39,746 nt of DNA from Neocallimastix lanati (nom. inval.) (Eukaryota > Neocallimastigomycota > Neocallimastigomycetes > Neocallimastigales > Neocallimastigaceae), in NCBI GenBank assembly GCA_016946835.1, contig JACVTC010000158.1:347501-387246 (forward strand). The letters run 5' to 3'. This document shows positions 10,993 to 24,362 of the stretch, piece after piece. The notes below the pieces were generated by a model, which was not told the origin of the DNA, made no database searches, and was given only the letters and a program-made list of their open reading frames with translations. Position 1 is the stretch's first letter; every line of letters starts with the position of its first letter. The position numbers were made by a program, and so were the translations under genes.

Positions 10993-13385
10993 GAATAAAA
11001 AAATAATAATTATTAATATTAATAAATTGTAATTCAGTAAAAACTATCATAGATAAAATAATTAAATAGGCAAAAGCAATATAAAAAAAATAATAATAAT
11101 AATCATTGTTTATATTTATTACAACACAAATAATTTATTAAAATATAATAAAATCAATAATTTTTATCTTAAATTGCATAAATAAAATGAATAATATATA
11201 AATATATATTTATGTTTTTAAAAATAATATATTAAATTATTATTATTTTCCATATTTATTATTATTATTTTAAAAACTATATAAAAATTTAACTTGATGT
11301 ATTAATAAAATAATCTATATAAAAAAATACAAAAAGAAATAATAAAGCCAAAATATTTTTATATATATTCATAATAAATTATTAGTAAATAAAAATTATT
11401 TATAACTTTATAAATATAATTGATTATTTAGAATGCCAAATCGTTAGAATTTATTTACCATAAATATCATAATAATTATAAGAACTCTTTTTTTTTTTTT
11501 TAATTTTTATTACTTTATAGTTATATAATGTTTAATTTTATTTAAAAAATATTTTTAAATAATATAATCTATAAGTAATAATTCAATTAATTATAATGTT
11601 TTAATATTTATAAATTTGTATAGCTTATTATTACTTAATAACAATAAATTGAAGCGTCATAATAAATTTATTTTCATATATTTATCGCATATCACATATC
11701 ACATATTTTTTTTTTTTTTTTTATTTTCTTTTTTTTTCTATTTTTATTAATATATCAAAAATTCCCTTCAATAAATTAAGTTACACAATATATTAGAATT
11801 TTAAATTGAACTAAATAATTATAATTAATTATTTAATAAATAAATTATCAAATATATATAATTGATAAAAATCAAAAATCTAAAATCTAAAACTCTCCAA
11901 AAAATATAAATTAAAAATGACATTATCAACTACTTTTATTAAATAATAAAAGTTAATTGATAAAATTCATTTATAATAAAACTTAAAAAAAAAAAAAAAA
12001 ATTAAAATTTTAAAAATATAAAATTACTTTCTTCTACGTTAAAATATTTATTTTTATTTTTTTATTTTTTTTTATATATATATATATATATATTTTTTTT
12101 TACCATGTAATTTATAGTTATTTCTTTTTTTAGTGTTAATATTACAATGTTAAATATTATATAGGGAATTACATAATTTCAATACTACAAATTATATATA
12201 TAATAGGATACATAGAATATGTTGCATTTTAGATTGTGGCTTAAAATAAAATTTTAGATTCTTAATTTAACGCCTCACATCTTTATTTTATTTTAAATAA
12301 TTTGTAAATAAATAAATGAATTAAAGTAGAAATAAATATAAATATATTAATTTTTTATATTTTTTATTATTTATTAAATATTTATTTATTTATGTAGTAT
12401 AATTTAAGCCACTTTTGCATAAACGTTTTATTTAACTACACCATATTATAACAAAAAATGTTTCAAAAAACCACGTTCCAAAATACAATGTTCCAAAATG
12501 TAACACTCTGTTAATCTAGTATAAAAAATAGAGGATCCTGTATTTTTCAATGTGGCTTACGTATATTTTAAAATAAAGCCGTACATTTTTAAGATATTCT
12601 ATACAATTATAAATAAATATATAAATAATTACTATTTTAAAAGAAATAATAATATATTTTATTAAAAAAGAATTATAAAAAATTATTTTTTGTTTATAAA
12701 AAATCATTATTACAATTGAATATTAATAAATTATATATAAAAAAAGAATATTTATTATTTACTTAATTATTATTTATTTAATTATTAAAAACACGCCACA
12801 TTGCTAAATTCATTATTATGAAACGAACTAGAATCAAAAAATATTTCAATAACTAACCCTTAAATTAATACTTTAATAAAATTAATAATTGAAAGAATTA
12901 TAATTTTATAATTTTCTATATTTTTTCTTTTTGTTATAGACCTTTTGACCAATAAAAATTAAAAAATTTCTTTATATTCTATTAAATATAAAAATAATTC
13001 TATACAATATATTAAAAATATATTGAATTGAATTAATTTTTAATCTGAATTTCAAAAAATTAAAAAAAAAAAAATTAAAATTATCAAAAATTAAATAATA
13101 TTATTATAAATTTTCATAGAAATTTTTTTTTTCTTTTTTTTCTTTGCACTTCTTTTCAAAGAAAAAAAGTTTATATTATTTCTTTTATATAAATAAAACG
13201 AAATTTTAAAATTAAAAATTAATTTTGTTATATTTTATTTTATTAAAATAATAAAAATAATATTTATTTTTTAATTAAATAAAAATAAGTCTTATTTATT
13301 TAAAAATTATACCATAATACAATAAAAAAAAAATATTAATAATATTAACAAAAGAAATAATTTATTAAAATTAAAGCGAAACATA

Positions 13386-13421
<36 letters not shown>

Positions 13422-13706
13422 ATTAATTTAATACTTAACCTATATAAAAAATGTAAATATTTAATTTTTGTTTATAGATTTTTTTTTTTTTTTTTTTTTT
13501 TTTTGAAGAATTAATAGTACAATTTATATGAAATTTAAAAAATATATAGTTGTAAAATATATATATATAAATAAGAATGAAATTGCTTTTATTAAATAAT
13601 ATAATTATTAATATTAATAATATATACTTTTTCTATATATTTAAATATATATATATTTTATTTACACATTTATTATTATATTTTCAGTAATATATATATT
13701 TCAAAA
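10799..13706. other. Intergenic, no gene; decayed inverted repeats near 12235-12590
   Basis: Nearly pure A/T with A-tracts (10960-10990, 13394-13421) and T-tracts (13480-13504). Between about 12230 and 12590 the composition is slightly richer and several inverted repeats occur, perhaps a decayed transposable element. A minus-strand 63-residue frame at 12516-12707 is an AT artefact. The 5' UTR and promoter of ZPR1 should lie just before 13707. Confidence 0.55.
12235..12589. repeat. Inverted repeats with GGCTTA cores, possible MITE relic
   Basis: GTGGCTTAAA at 12235-12244 is matched by TTTAAGCCAC at 12403-12412. A second pair, AATGTGGCTT at 12549-12558 and AAGCCGTACATT at 12576-12587, forms a compact fold-back. 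The same core recurs in both pairs, which points to a repeated terminal sequence, but target duplications were not found. Confidence 0.35.
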
Positions 13707-15077
13707 ATGACTCAACAACCAGAACCAATTATTTTAGAACTCAACCCAGACCAAGGTTGTACTGAAATTGAATCTCTCTGTATGAATTGTAGAGAAAATG
13801 GTATTACTCGTTTATTATTAACTAAGATTCCATATTTCAGAGAGGTCATTATTATGGCTTTTGAATGTCCACACTGTGGTTTCAGAAATAATGAGGTTCA
13901 ATCTGCATCAGAAATTTCAGAAACTGGTGTACACTGTACTTGTCAAATTAAAAATTCTAAAGATTTAAGTAGACAAGTATTAAAGGCTGAAACAGCCACT
14001 GCTAGAATTGATGAATTAGATTTTGAAATTCCAGCTGGTGCTCAACGTGGTGTATTAACTACTATTGAAGGTATTCTTACAAAGGCTATTGAAGGTCTTT
14101 CACAAGAACAACCTGTCAGAAAATATATGGATGAAAACTTATATAATAAAATTCAAGCTATTATAGATAAATTAACTATTTATCGTGATGCTAAAGAACC
14201 TTTCACATTTATTCTTGATGATCCAACTGGTAACAGTTTCCTTGAAAATTTAAATGCACCAGCTATTGATCCACAATTGGAAGTTAGACATTACGTTCGT
14301 ACAAAGGAACAAAATGAAGCTCTTGGTGTTGTTGCTGCTGCCAATCCAGAAGTTGAAAAGGAAGAAGAAGAAAAGAAGGATAATATTAACATTGACGTTG
14401 ACGAAGTTATGCACTTTGATGCTACTTGTCCATCATGTAAGGCTCCATGTAGTACCAGAATGCATTTACTTAATATTCCACATTTTAAGGAAGTTGTAAT
14501 TATGGCTACTACTTGTGATAGTTGTGGTTACAAAAGTAATGAAGTTAAGGCTGGAGGTGCTATTGCTCCAAAGGGTAAGAAGATTACATTAAAGATGACG
14601 GATGAAGAAGATTTATCTAGAGATATTTTAAAATCAGAAACATGTGCCTTAAAGATTCCTGAAATTAACTTAGAATTAACTTACGGTACCTTAGGTGGAC
14701 GTTTCACTACTGTTGAAGGTTTATTAGATCAAATTTATGATGAATTAGATACCAAGACACCATTCACTAAGGGTGATTCAGTCACTCCAGAACGTAAACA
14801 CAAGTTTTCTGATTTCCTTCATAAACTTGATGAAGTAAAAGAAATGAAGAGAGAATTCACTCTTATTTTGGATGATCCATTATCTAATTCTTATCTTCAA
14901 AATATTTATGCTCCTGATCCAGATCCAAACATGACCATTGAAGAATATGAAAGAACCTTCCAACAAAATGAAGACTTTGGTATTAATGATATGGTTGTTG
15001 AAAATTATAATGAAAAGGGTGAAAGAATTAATCCAGTTAAAAATACTGAACAAAAAGTTGAACAAAAAGCTGAATAA
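13707..15077 (+). CDS. ZPR1: ZPR1 zinc-finger protein
   Basis: 456 aa, single exon, the normal full length for ZPR1. Two tandem homologous modules are visible, each a four-cysteine zinc finger followed by an alpha/beta domain. Finger 1 uses C25-x2-C28 and C54-x2-C57; finger 2 uses C241-x2-C244 and C270-x2-C273. Each finger is followed by the family motif of SNEV/NNEV type and DLSR, and each module ends with ILDDP-x-x-NS and an APDPDP-like stretch, as in yeast and animal ZPR1. In other eukaryotes ZPR1 binds and helps fold translation factor eEF1A and moves between cytoplasm and nucleus; that role is transferred by homology. The C-terminus after the second module is short and E/K/Q-rich. The ATG follows an A-rich leader (CAAAAATGAC), a normal fungal start context. 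G+C is clearly higher than in flanks, as expected of a highly expressed gene. Confidence 0.95.
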   Translation: MTQQPEPIILELNPDQGCTEIESLCMNCRENGITRLLLTKIPYFREVIIMAFECPHCGFRNNEVQSASEISETGVHCTCQIKNSKDLSRQVLKAETATARIDELDFEIPAGAQRGVLTTIEGILTKAIEGLSQEQPVRKYMDENLYNKIQAIIDKLTIYRDAKEPFTFILDDPTGNSFLENLNAPAIDPQLEVRHYVRTKEQNEALGVVAAANPEVEKEEEEKKDNINIDVDEVMHFDATCPSCKAPCSTRMHLLNIPHFKEVVIMATTCDSCGYKSNEVKAGGAIAPKGKKITLKMTDEEDLSRDILKSETCALKIPEINLELTYGTLGGRFTTVEGLLDQIYDELDTKTPFTKGDSVTPERKHKFSDFLHKLDEVKEMKREFTLILDDPLSNSYLQNIYAPDPDPNMTIEEYERTFQQNEDFGINDMVVENYNEKGERINPVKNTEQKVEQKAE

Positions 15078-16295
15078 ATAAAAATTCTTTTTAACTTTAT
15101 ATGTATTATAAATAAACAAATAACATTTATTTCTTTTTACTCCAAAATAAATAGTACACTCTTATTGTTTATTATTTTATTTTATCCTATACCGAAAAAT
15201 AAAAATTAATTAAAATAAGAGAAACATTACAAGCTTAATATATAATTTATTTGTAAATTAAAAAAAAAAAAAAAAAAAAGATGTGGACATTCAGTATTGT
15301 TTATCTATTACTAAATATGACTAAATATAAATATATTTTAAACTGAAATGAAAACGTATTTTTTTTTAATTATAAATTATATATTAATAATATTTATTTA
15401 TCAATATAACAAAAAAAGCAAAAAAAACATATTTATTTAACAATAACTATCCTTAATTGAATCTATTTTTTTTTTTTTTTCTTTTTTTATTTTATTTCCT
15501 TTATAATAAAATAAAGGATTCAAAATAAAAAATAAAAAAAGCAAAGCACAAACAAATAAAAAACAATAATAATAAAGATAAAATAATAAAATAAGCTATA
15601 TCATATATATTATTTATTAAATTAAGTTGTTATAACCACCAATATAAAAACAGAATCACATAATTTTTTTTAAAAAATATATAAAGTCAAAACAAATTTA
15701 AAAAAATCATAAATCATATTTACATACATAGTATTAATTAAAAATGAAGTACCTAACTCTATTATCTATAAAATCAAGTAAAAAAAAAAAAAAAGTATTA
15801 TTGTTTTATGTATTATATAAATATTTATATACTTTTTTTTACTTCTTGTTCTAATTATAAAATAAAATAAATAATAAAATTAGTAAGAATTCACATATTT
15901 ATTTAAGTTAATAATATAAACTTTTTTTTTTAATTTTAATAAAACAAAATAAAAATTAAAAAAATAAAAAAATAAAAAAAAATTCATTTATTTCATTATT
16001 TAGAGTGTTTTTGTGTAAATTTACATAATAATAATATTAGTAATAAAAGTTTTCACATTTTAAAATATGTAGTATATTTATTAATATTGTAATAAATAAT
16101 AAATTTATATTATTATATGCATAACCTTTTTGAGAAGGTGATTTGTTCTTCAATCTATATTTATCATAAAAATTTTTTTTATTTGCTTCTCTAATAATTT
16201 TTAATAAAAGATGATTTAATCCTCAACACGATGTTTACAGAAAGCAAGAACAATAATAACAAACGCAACAGTAATAATAATAATAATGATGACTA

Positions 16296-16328
<33 letters not shown>

Positions 16329-17104
16329 AAATTTATATGTAATAATGAAATTAAAAAAAAAATAAAATAAATAATAACTTTTTATTTTTATATATTGAAT
16401 AAGAAAAAAGAAATAATAAAATTATTATTGTTTATTATTTATTATTTATTATATATTATATTTTATTTTTTTTTTTTTTATTTATTAGTAATATATAATA
16501 AATAATCAATAATAAAAAATAAATAACTTTTATTTGTATAAATGGAATAAGAAAAAAGAAATAATAAAATTATTATTTATAAATTACTATCATTATTGAT
16601 TATTGATTATTGATTATTGATTATTGATTATTGATTATTGATTATTGATTATTGATTATTGATTATTGATTATTTTGACTATACAATTTTGTTAATTATT
16701 ATTATTTATATAATTGGTTATTTTTATTCTTTTTGTATGTGATTTGTTAAAATATATTATATTTTTAATCCTAATATATGGCATAATACTTATTCTTTGT
16801 TTAATTAAATTTTTTAATTTATTTTTTTTTAAATTCTATGTATATAAAATTATATCAAAAAAATATTTTTAAAAAAAAAAAAATTAAAAATAATATAAAT
16901 TTTATGTACAATTATGAAATAATTAATTATAAATAAATATAATTAACTTACTAAGAAAAATATTGTTAATAATAAAACGAATAAAAAATATATTAATAAT
17001 ACATTTAAAAGAGAACAAAAAGAAAAAGGCAATATATATATTCAAGAAATATTATTATATATTTTAGGAATAAATATTATATATTCAGTAAAAAATATAT
17101 ATAT
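15078..17104. other. Intergenic; one ambiguous coding-like patch at 16216-16292
   Basis: Begins with an AATAAA-type signal overlapping the ZPR1 stop. Mostly A/T with poly(A) at 16297-16326 and a heptamer repeat at 16594-16674. The stretch 16216-16292 has codon-like composition: on the minus strand it reads as a hydrophobic helix and basic tail ending in a stop (TVAFVIIVLAFCKHRVED), on the plus strand as an N-rich stretch. No partner exon is convincing, so no gene is called. Confidence 0.5.
16594..16674. repeat. Heptamer tandem repeat (TTGATTA)n
   Basis: About eleven and a half perfect copies of a 7-bp unit. Not a known telomeric unit. Confidence 0.9.
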
Positions 17105-17776
17105 ATGGATTCAAAACTTTTCATTCAAGCATTTTCAAAATTTGCTATTGGTGTTTTATTAGTTGCTGCTTTAATTTTCATACCAGCATGGAGTGTTTTA
17201 TACTGGCAAGGTTGGCTCTTTATGGGATTATTATTTCTTCCAATGTTTTTAGTTGGTGTAGTAATGTTGTTTAAGTCACCTGGCCTTCTAAGAAAAAGGT
17301 TAAATAATAAAGAGACGGAAGAGGAGCAAAAAGTAGTTGTTATTTTTAGTGTAATAATATTCGTTTCAACTTTTATTGTAGCTGGATTAAATTTTAAATT
17401 TAAATGGATTGTGTTACCTGACATTGTATCTTACATTGCATCCTTTATATTTTTAATAGGTTATGTATTATATGCCGAAGTTTTACGGGAAAATACCTTT
17501 CTTTCAAGAACTATTGAAGTACAGGAAAATCAACAAGTTATTGATACGGGTCTCTATGGTTTAGTTCGTCACCCAATGTATATGAGTACCTTATTTCTAT
17601 TTTTATCCATTCCACTGATTTTAGGTTCACTTTTTTCATTTATTATTATGTTGACATACATTCCTATTATTATAAAACGCATAAGAAATGAAGAAAAAGT
17701 ACTAGCCGAAAGCCTTGATGGCTATACGGAATATATGAAACGTATAAAATATAGAATTATTCCTTATGTATGGTAA
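17105..17776 (+). CDS. Isoprenylcysteine-methyltransferase-like membrane protein, bacterial type
   Basis: 223 aa, no intron. Hydrophobic, with roughly five or six membrane segments (about 11-30, 36-55, 78-96, 105-125, 163-188). The C-terminal catalytic signature of the ICMT/PEMT superfamily is intact: GLYGLVRHPMY with R155-H156-P157, then the paired acid N195-E196-E197 and the closing GYTEYMKRIKYRIIP. In this superfamily the RHP and E residues help bind S-adenosylmethionine. The substrate is unknown: true ICMT methylates prenylated CaaX proteins, but short bacterial homologues act on other or unknown substrates. The overall form (MDSK start, AALIFIPAWSVLYWQGW, LLRKRL) resembles homologues in Firmicutes/Clostridia more than eukaryotic Ste14 from memory, and codons such as GGC, CCT, ACG and GCC are used more freely than in neighbours. 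Transfer from a gut bacterium is the simplest reading (inference). Confidence 0.85.
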   Translation: MDSKLFIQAFSKFAIGVLLVAALIFIPAWSVLYWQGWLFMGLLFLPMFLVGVVMLFKSPGLLRKRLNNKETEEEQKVVVIFSVIIFVSTFIVAGLNFKFKWIVLPDIVSYIASFIFLIGYVLYAEVLRENTFLSRTIEVQENQQVIDTGLYGLVRHPMYMSTLFLFLSIPLILGSLFSFIIMLTYIPIIIKRIRNEEKVLAESLDGYTEYMKRIKYRIIPYVW

Positions 17777-17949
17777 AAGTTGGAACAGGAATAAATAATT
17801 TCATAGTTGTTTGAAATACATAATAAAATAATATATTACTAAAAATTACAATTATATAATTAACAATGAGTTAAAATAATATTTATAATAATAATAATAA
17901 TAAGAGTTCGTTTTACAGATATTATTCATATATTTACTCTTTTTGATTA

Positions 17950-17970
17950 TTAGCATAGATTTTATGCTAA
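17950..17970. other. Small stem-loop 3' of the ICMT-like gene
   Basis: TTAGCATA and TATGCTAA separated by GATTT: an 8-bp stem with 5-nt loop, 174 bp past the stop codon. It resembles the form of a bacterial terminator but lacks a GC-rich stem, and the following T-run is short. Recorded only because the gene before it looks bacterial. Confidence 0.3.
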
Positions 17971-19376
17971 CAGACATCATTTTTAATATATAAAATTGTT
18001 TTAAAAAAATTTAATTAAATATTTAAAAATCTTATTAAATAAAATTTAATAATACCCAAAATTGGGAATAAATATTTAATAAAAATTTGTTTAAATAAAT
18101 CGAATATATATATATACATATTTAGAATTCTTAGAAAAAATAATATATATAATATTAATTTTATTAATTTATATTATTATATATAATTATTATTATTATT
18201 ATTATTAAATATATTCATATAAAGTTTTTTACAATTATATTATGTGAAATATAAATTTACGGCTATTAAAAAAAAAAAAATCATTATAAATTTTCAATTC
18301 TATATTACTATTTAATTTTTATATTATTATTATTACTATTTATTGGAACATGGATATATGTTTCAAAAATATTGAAATATATATTAATGTATAAGCCTCA
18401 TTAATAATATCATTATAAAATATATAAATATAATTAATATAATTATAAATCCTAAATTACTTTTTAACACTATTAAATTTTGAAAAATAAATTAAAATAT
18501 AATAATAAAATAATAACAAAAAAAAAAATAAAAATAAAAATAAAAAATATAACATTATTAATTAAATTTTAATTTTATTTCATTGTAGTTTAAAATTTTA
18601 TTATTTAAATTTTTATTATTATATTTCATTTATTATCTTTTACAAAACGTTTTAATTTTTGAAAAAGATATACAAAAAAAAAAAAAAAAAAAAAAAAAAT
18701 AATTATTACAATTTTCTATAATTAAATTTAATCTGTCTTTATTAAAAATTTCTAATTTAAAATTTTTTTTCATTTATTTTTTTATCTTTATTATTATTAT
18801 GGTTGTAATTCAAAATTTTTCCCATTTATTTTTTTATCTTTATTATAATTATGGTTGTAATAATTTTTTTTAATTAATAATAGTATCAGTATTTTTTTGG
18901 TATCGATAACTTAAATCAATTTGAAATTCTTCCATAATATCTTAATATTTATTATAAATTTCATCTTTTTTTTTTTTATAAAAAAAAAAGTTTAATTTTA
19001 AAATTGAAAATATACAGTTATTATAAAAATGATATAATTAATTTTATTTTATTTATTAGACTTTTACTTAAATATTTTACTTTAATTATAGTTATATATG
19101 TAATATAAAATTGTTTGTTTTTTGTTTTGTTTTTTGTTTTTTTATATTAAAACTAAATATTATATATAAAATATATATAAATTTTTTACTATTTTAATAA
19201 ATAATAAATATTGGACATCAAAAGAGAATTAAATCTATATTAATAATTTAAATAATAAAAATTGATACTACTACTAATATAGACTTTAGAAAATACCAAT
19301 AACTAAAAAAGTAAAATTCATTTATAGTTTATAGAATTATAAATCTTTAATTAAAAAAAAAAAAAAAAAATTATAT

Positions 19377-19407
19377 TTATTTATTTATTTATTTATTTAT
19401 TTATTTT

Positions 19408-19462
<55 letters not shown>

Positions 19463-19463
19463 T
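19377..19463. repeat. (TTTA)n microsatellite
   Basis: About 21 TTTA units with one interruption near 19408. Confidence 0.85.
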
Positions 19464-19751
19464 TACTCTATGCCTTAAAGTAAATCATTCTAACGATATA
19501 GTTATTTTTATCTTAGTGTTTCATTTATATATAAAATTAAATTATTAACAATTATTATAATTCTATTATTTAATTTTTTTGTTTATTTTTTTTTTTAATT
19601 ATTATTTATGAAGTATTTATTTTGTAATTTTTTACTATATTACTATTTTATTTTCTTTTATTAATAATTATAACTATTTAATTATTTATTTAGTTAAAGA
19701 TTTTTTTTACTTTTTTTCTTTTTTCTTTTCTTTCTCGTATTAGATATTCTT

Positions 19752-22304
<2,553 letters not shown>

Positions 22305-22582
22305 TCTTTTGTTAAAAAGTATTTAAAATTTTTAAATTAAAAAAAAAAAAAAAAGAAAAAAAAATTTTGAAATATATTTATTTATACTTAAATATATAAT
22401 ATATAAATTTCTTTCTTTCTGACTAATGATGATCCACCGATGTTCTTTATTATATAAAAAAAATAATTATATTAATTAAACATTAATTCTTTAATAATAT
22501 ATATATTTTATATTGTAATTATATATTTATTTATTAATTCATTTATTATTAATAAGAATCTTTAATAGAAATTTTATAATTA

Positions 22583-22745
22583 CTTATTTATTATTTATTA
22601 TTTATTATTTATTATTTATTATTTATTATTTATTATTTATTATTTATTATTTATTATTTATTATTTATTATTTATTATCTATTATTTAATTATTTATTAT
22701 TTATTATTTATTATTTATTATTTATTATTATTTATTATTATTTAT
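22583..22745. repeat. Heptamer tandem repeat (TTATTTA)n
   Basis: About 20 copies of a 7-bp unit, degenerating to TTATTA at the right end. Confidence 0.85.
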
Positions 22746-22981
22746 TTATAATTATTACAATATATTATATTTTATTATAATATATATTTTTAATTAAATC
22801 TATAAACTATAATATTTTAAAATTTTATATTTTTTTAAATTTTTTTTTAACAAATATTTTTCTAAATACAATCATTTTCGATTTTTTAATAATAAAAACA
22901 ATTTTATTAAATATATTTTAAATATAATAATAAATATATAAAGCTATTTATTAACTTTTAAAATAGTTAAGTGATACAGTA

Positions 22982-23019
<38 letters not shown>

Positions 23020-23120
23020 TGAATTTATCAATACATATTAATAAAAGATATAATATTACTTTACAAATAAAATATATTTTTAAAGTAAAAATATATATAT
23101 ATATATTTAAAAAAAGAAAA

Positions 23121-23300
23121 GCAGAAAGAAAATTTCAATTTCATTAAAAAATATTTTCAAATTTTCAAACTATTCAAAAATTCTATACATACTATTGTAG
23201 TACATTGGTTTTATTATTCATTTTATTACTCAGAAAAATTGGTATCAGATTTTAAATTAAAGAAAAAAGCTAGAACCTATCGAAACTAACTTCACTTTAA
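23121..23300 (+). repeat. Dispersed repeat, copy A
   Basis: About 180 bp clearly similar along its whole length to 29704-29888 in the same orientation: both start CAGAAAGAAAATT, share GTACATTGGTTTTATT and AAAAATTGGTATCAGA, and end GAAACTAACTTCACTT. Non-coding in all frames. Confidence 0.8.
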
Positions 23301-23710
23301 TTTTTTTTATTTTTATTTTTTTTTCATTTTACACAAATAACAAATGAAAAATATCAGTTTTTTTTTTTTTTTCTATATTATATTACTTTTTTTATTGTTG
23401 CGTTAAATAAAAAAAAATTGATATTTAACCTTTTTTTTCATATTTTGAATGTTTTCTTTTACAATTTCATATTCAGTAATATATTATAAGTAAATTAATT
23501 TTGAAATTGATATCATTAAATAAAAAATTATACAATTTATTTTATAAGAAAGAAAAAAAAAACAAATAAAGTGCCCTTAATAAAATTTATATGAAATAAG
23601 TAATAATTATAATAATATTAATATTAATAAAGTATTGTTATAATATCAATTATAGGTTAATATTTTTAATTTTTAATAACAAAAATTAATAAAAATGAAT
23701 TATTTTTAAT

Positions 23711-23980
<270 letters not shown>

Positions 23981-24362
23981 AAAATTATTCATATTTATAA
24001 TAATATCAAATAAAAAAATATTATATAATTATATTAAAAATAAAAAAAGATGAAAAATATTTTAATTATTATTATAAAAATTTTATTAATTATATATTAT
24101 TTGTTTATACATAAATGATAATCGTTATAAAAAATACATATGTATGATTTTTTAGATATAATTATACTTTATAATTATAAAATAATAATAAAATTTAATA
24201 ATAAAGACTTAATAAATATTGTAAATATATTCAATAAATAGAATAAATATATATATTTTTAGTTGATATTTATATAGAATTTATTAATTTATTAATTTAT
24301 TTATTTATATTTATTAATTTATTTATTTATTTATTTATTTATTATATTCTATTTTTTATTTT

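Larger units (their letters stand above)
17777..19751. other. Intergenic, no gene seen
   Basis: AT-rich. Contains a small hairpin at 17950-17970, an A-tract at 18675-18699, an imperfect repeat of a 40-50 bp block around 18760-18865 (TTTTTTTATCTTTATTA...ATGGTTGTAAT twice) and (TTTA)n at 19377-19463. No coding signal. Confidence 0.55.

Noticed and set aside
12516-12707. Minus-strand 63-codon frame
   Set aside because: I/Y/F/K-only composition typical of non-coding AT DNA; overlaps a fold-back sequence.
14254-15119. Extra frames inside and antisense to ZPR1
   Set aside because: Shadows; the ZPR1 frame has full family conservation.
16594-16674. Interstitial telomere repeat
   Set aside because: The TTGATTA unit lacks the G-run of known telomeric repeats.
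17125-17424. Minus-strand 99-codon frame
   Set aside because: Antisense shadow of the ICMT-like gene.
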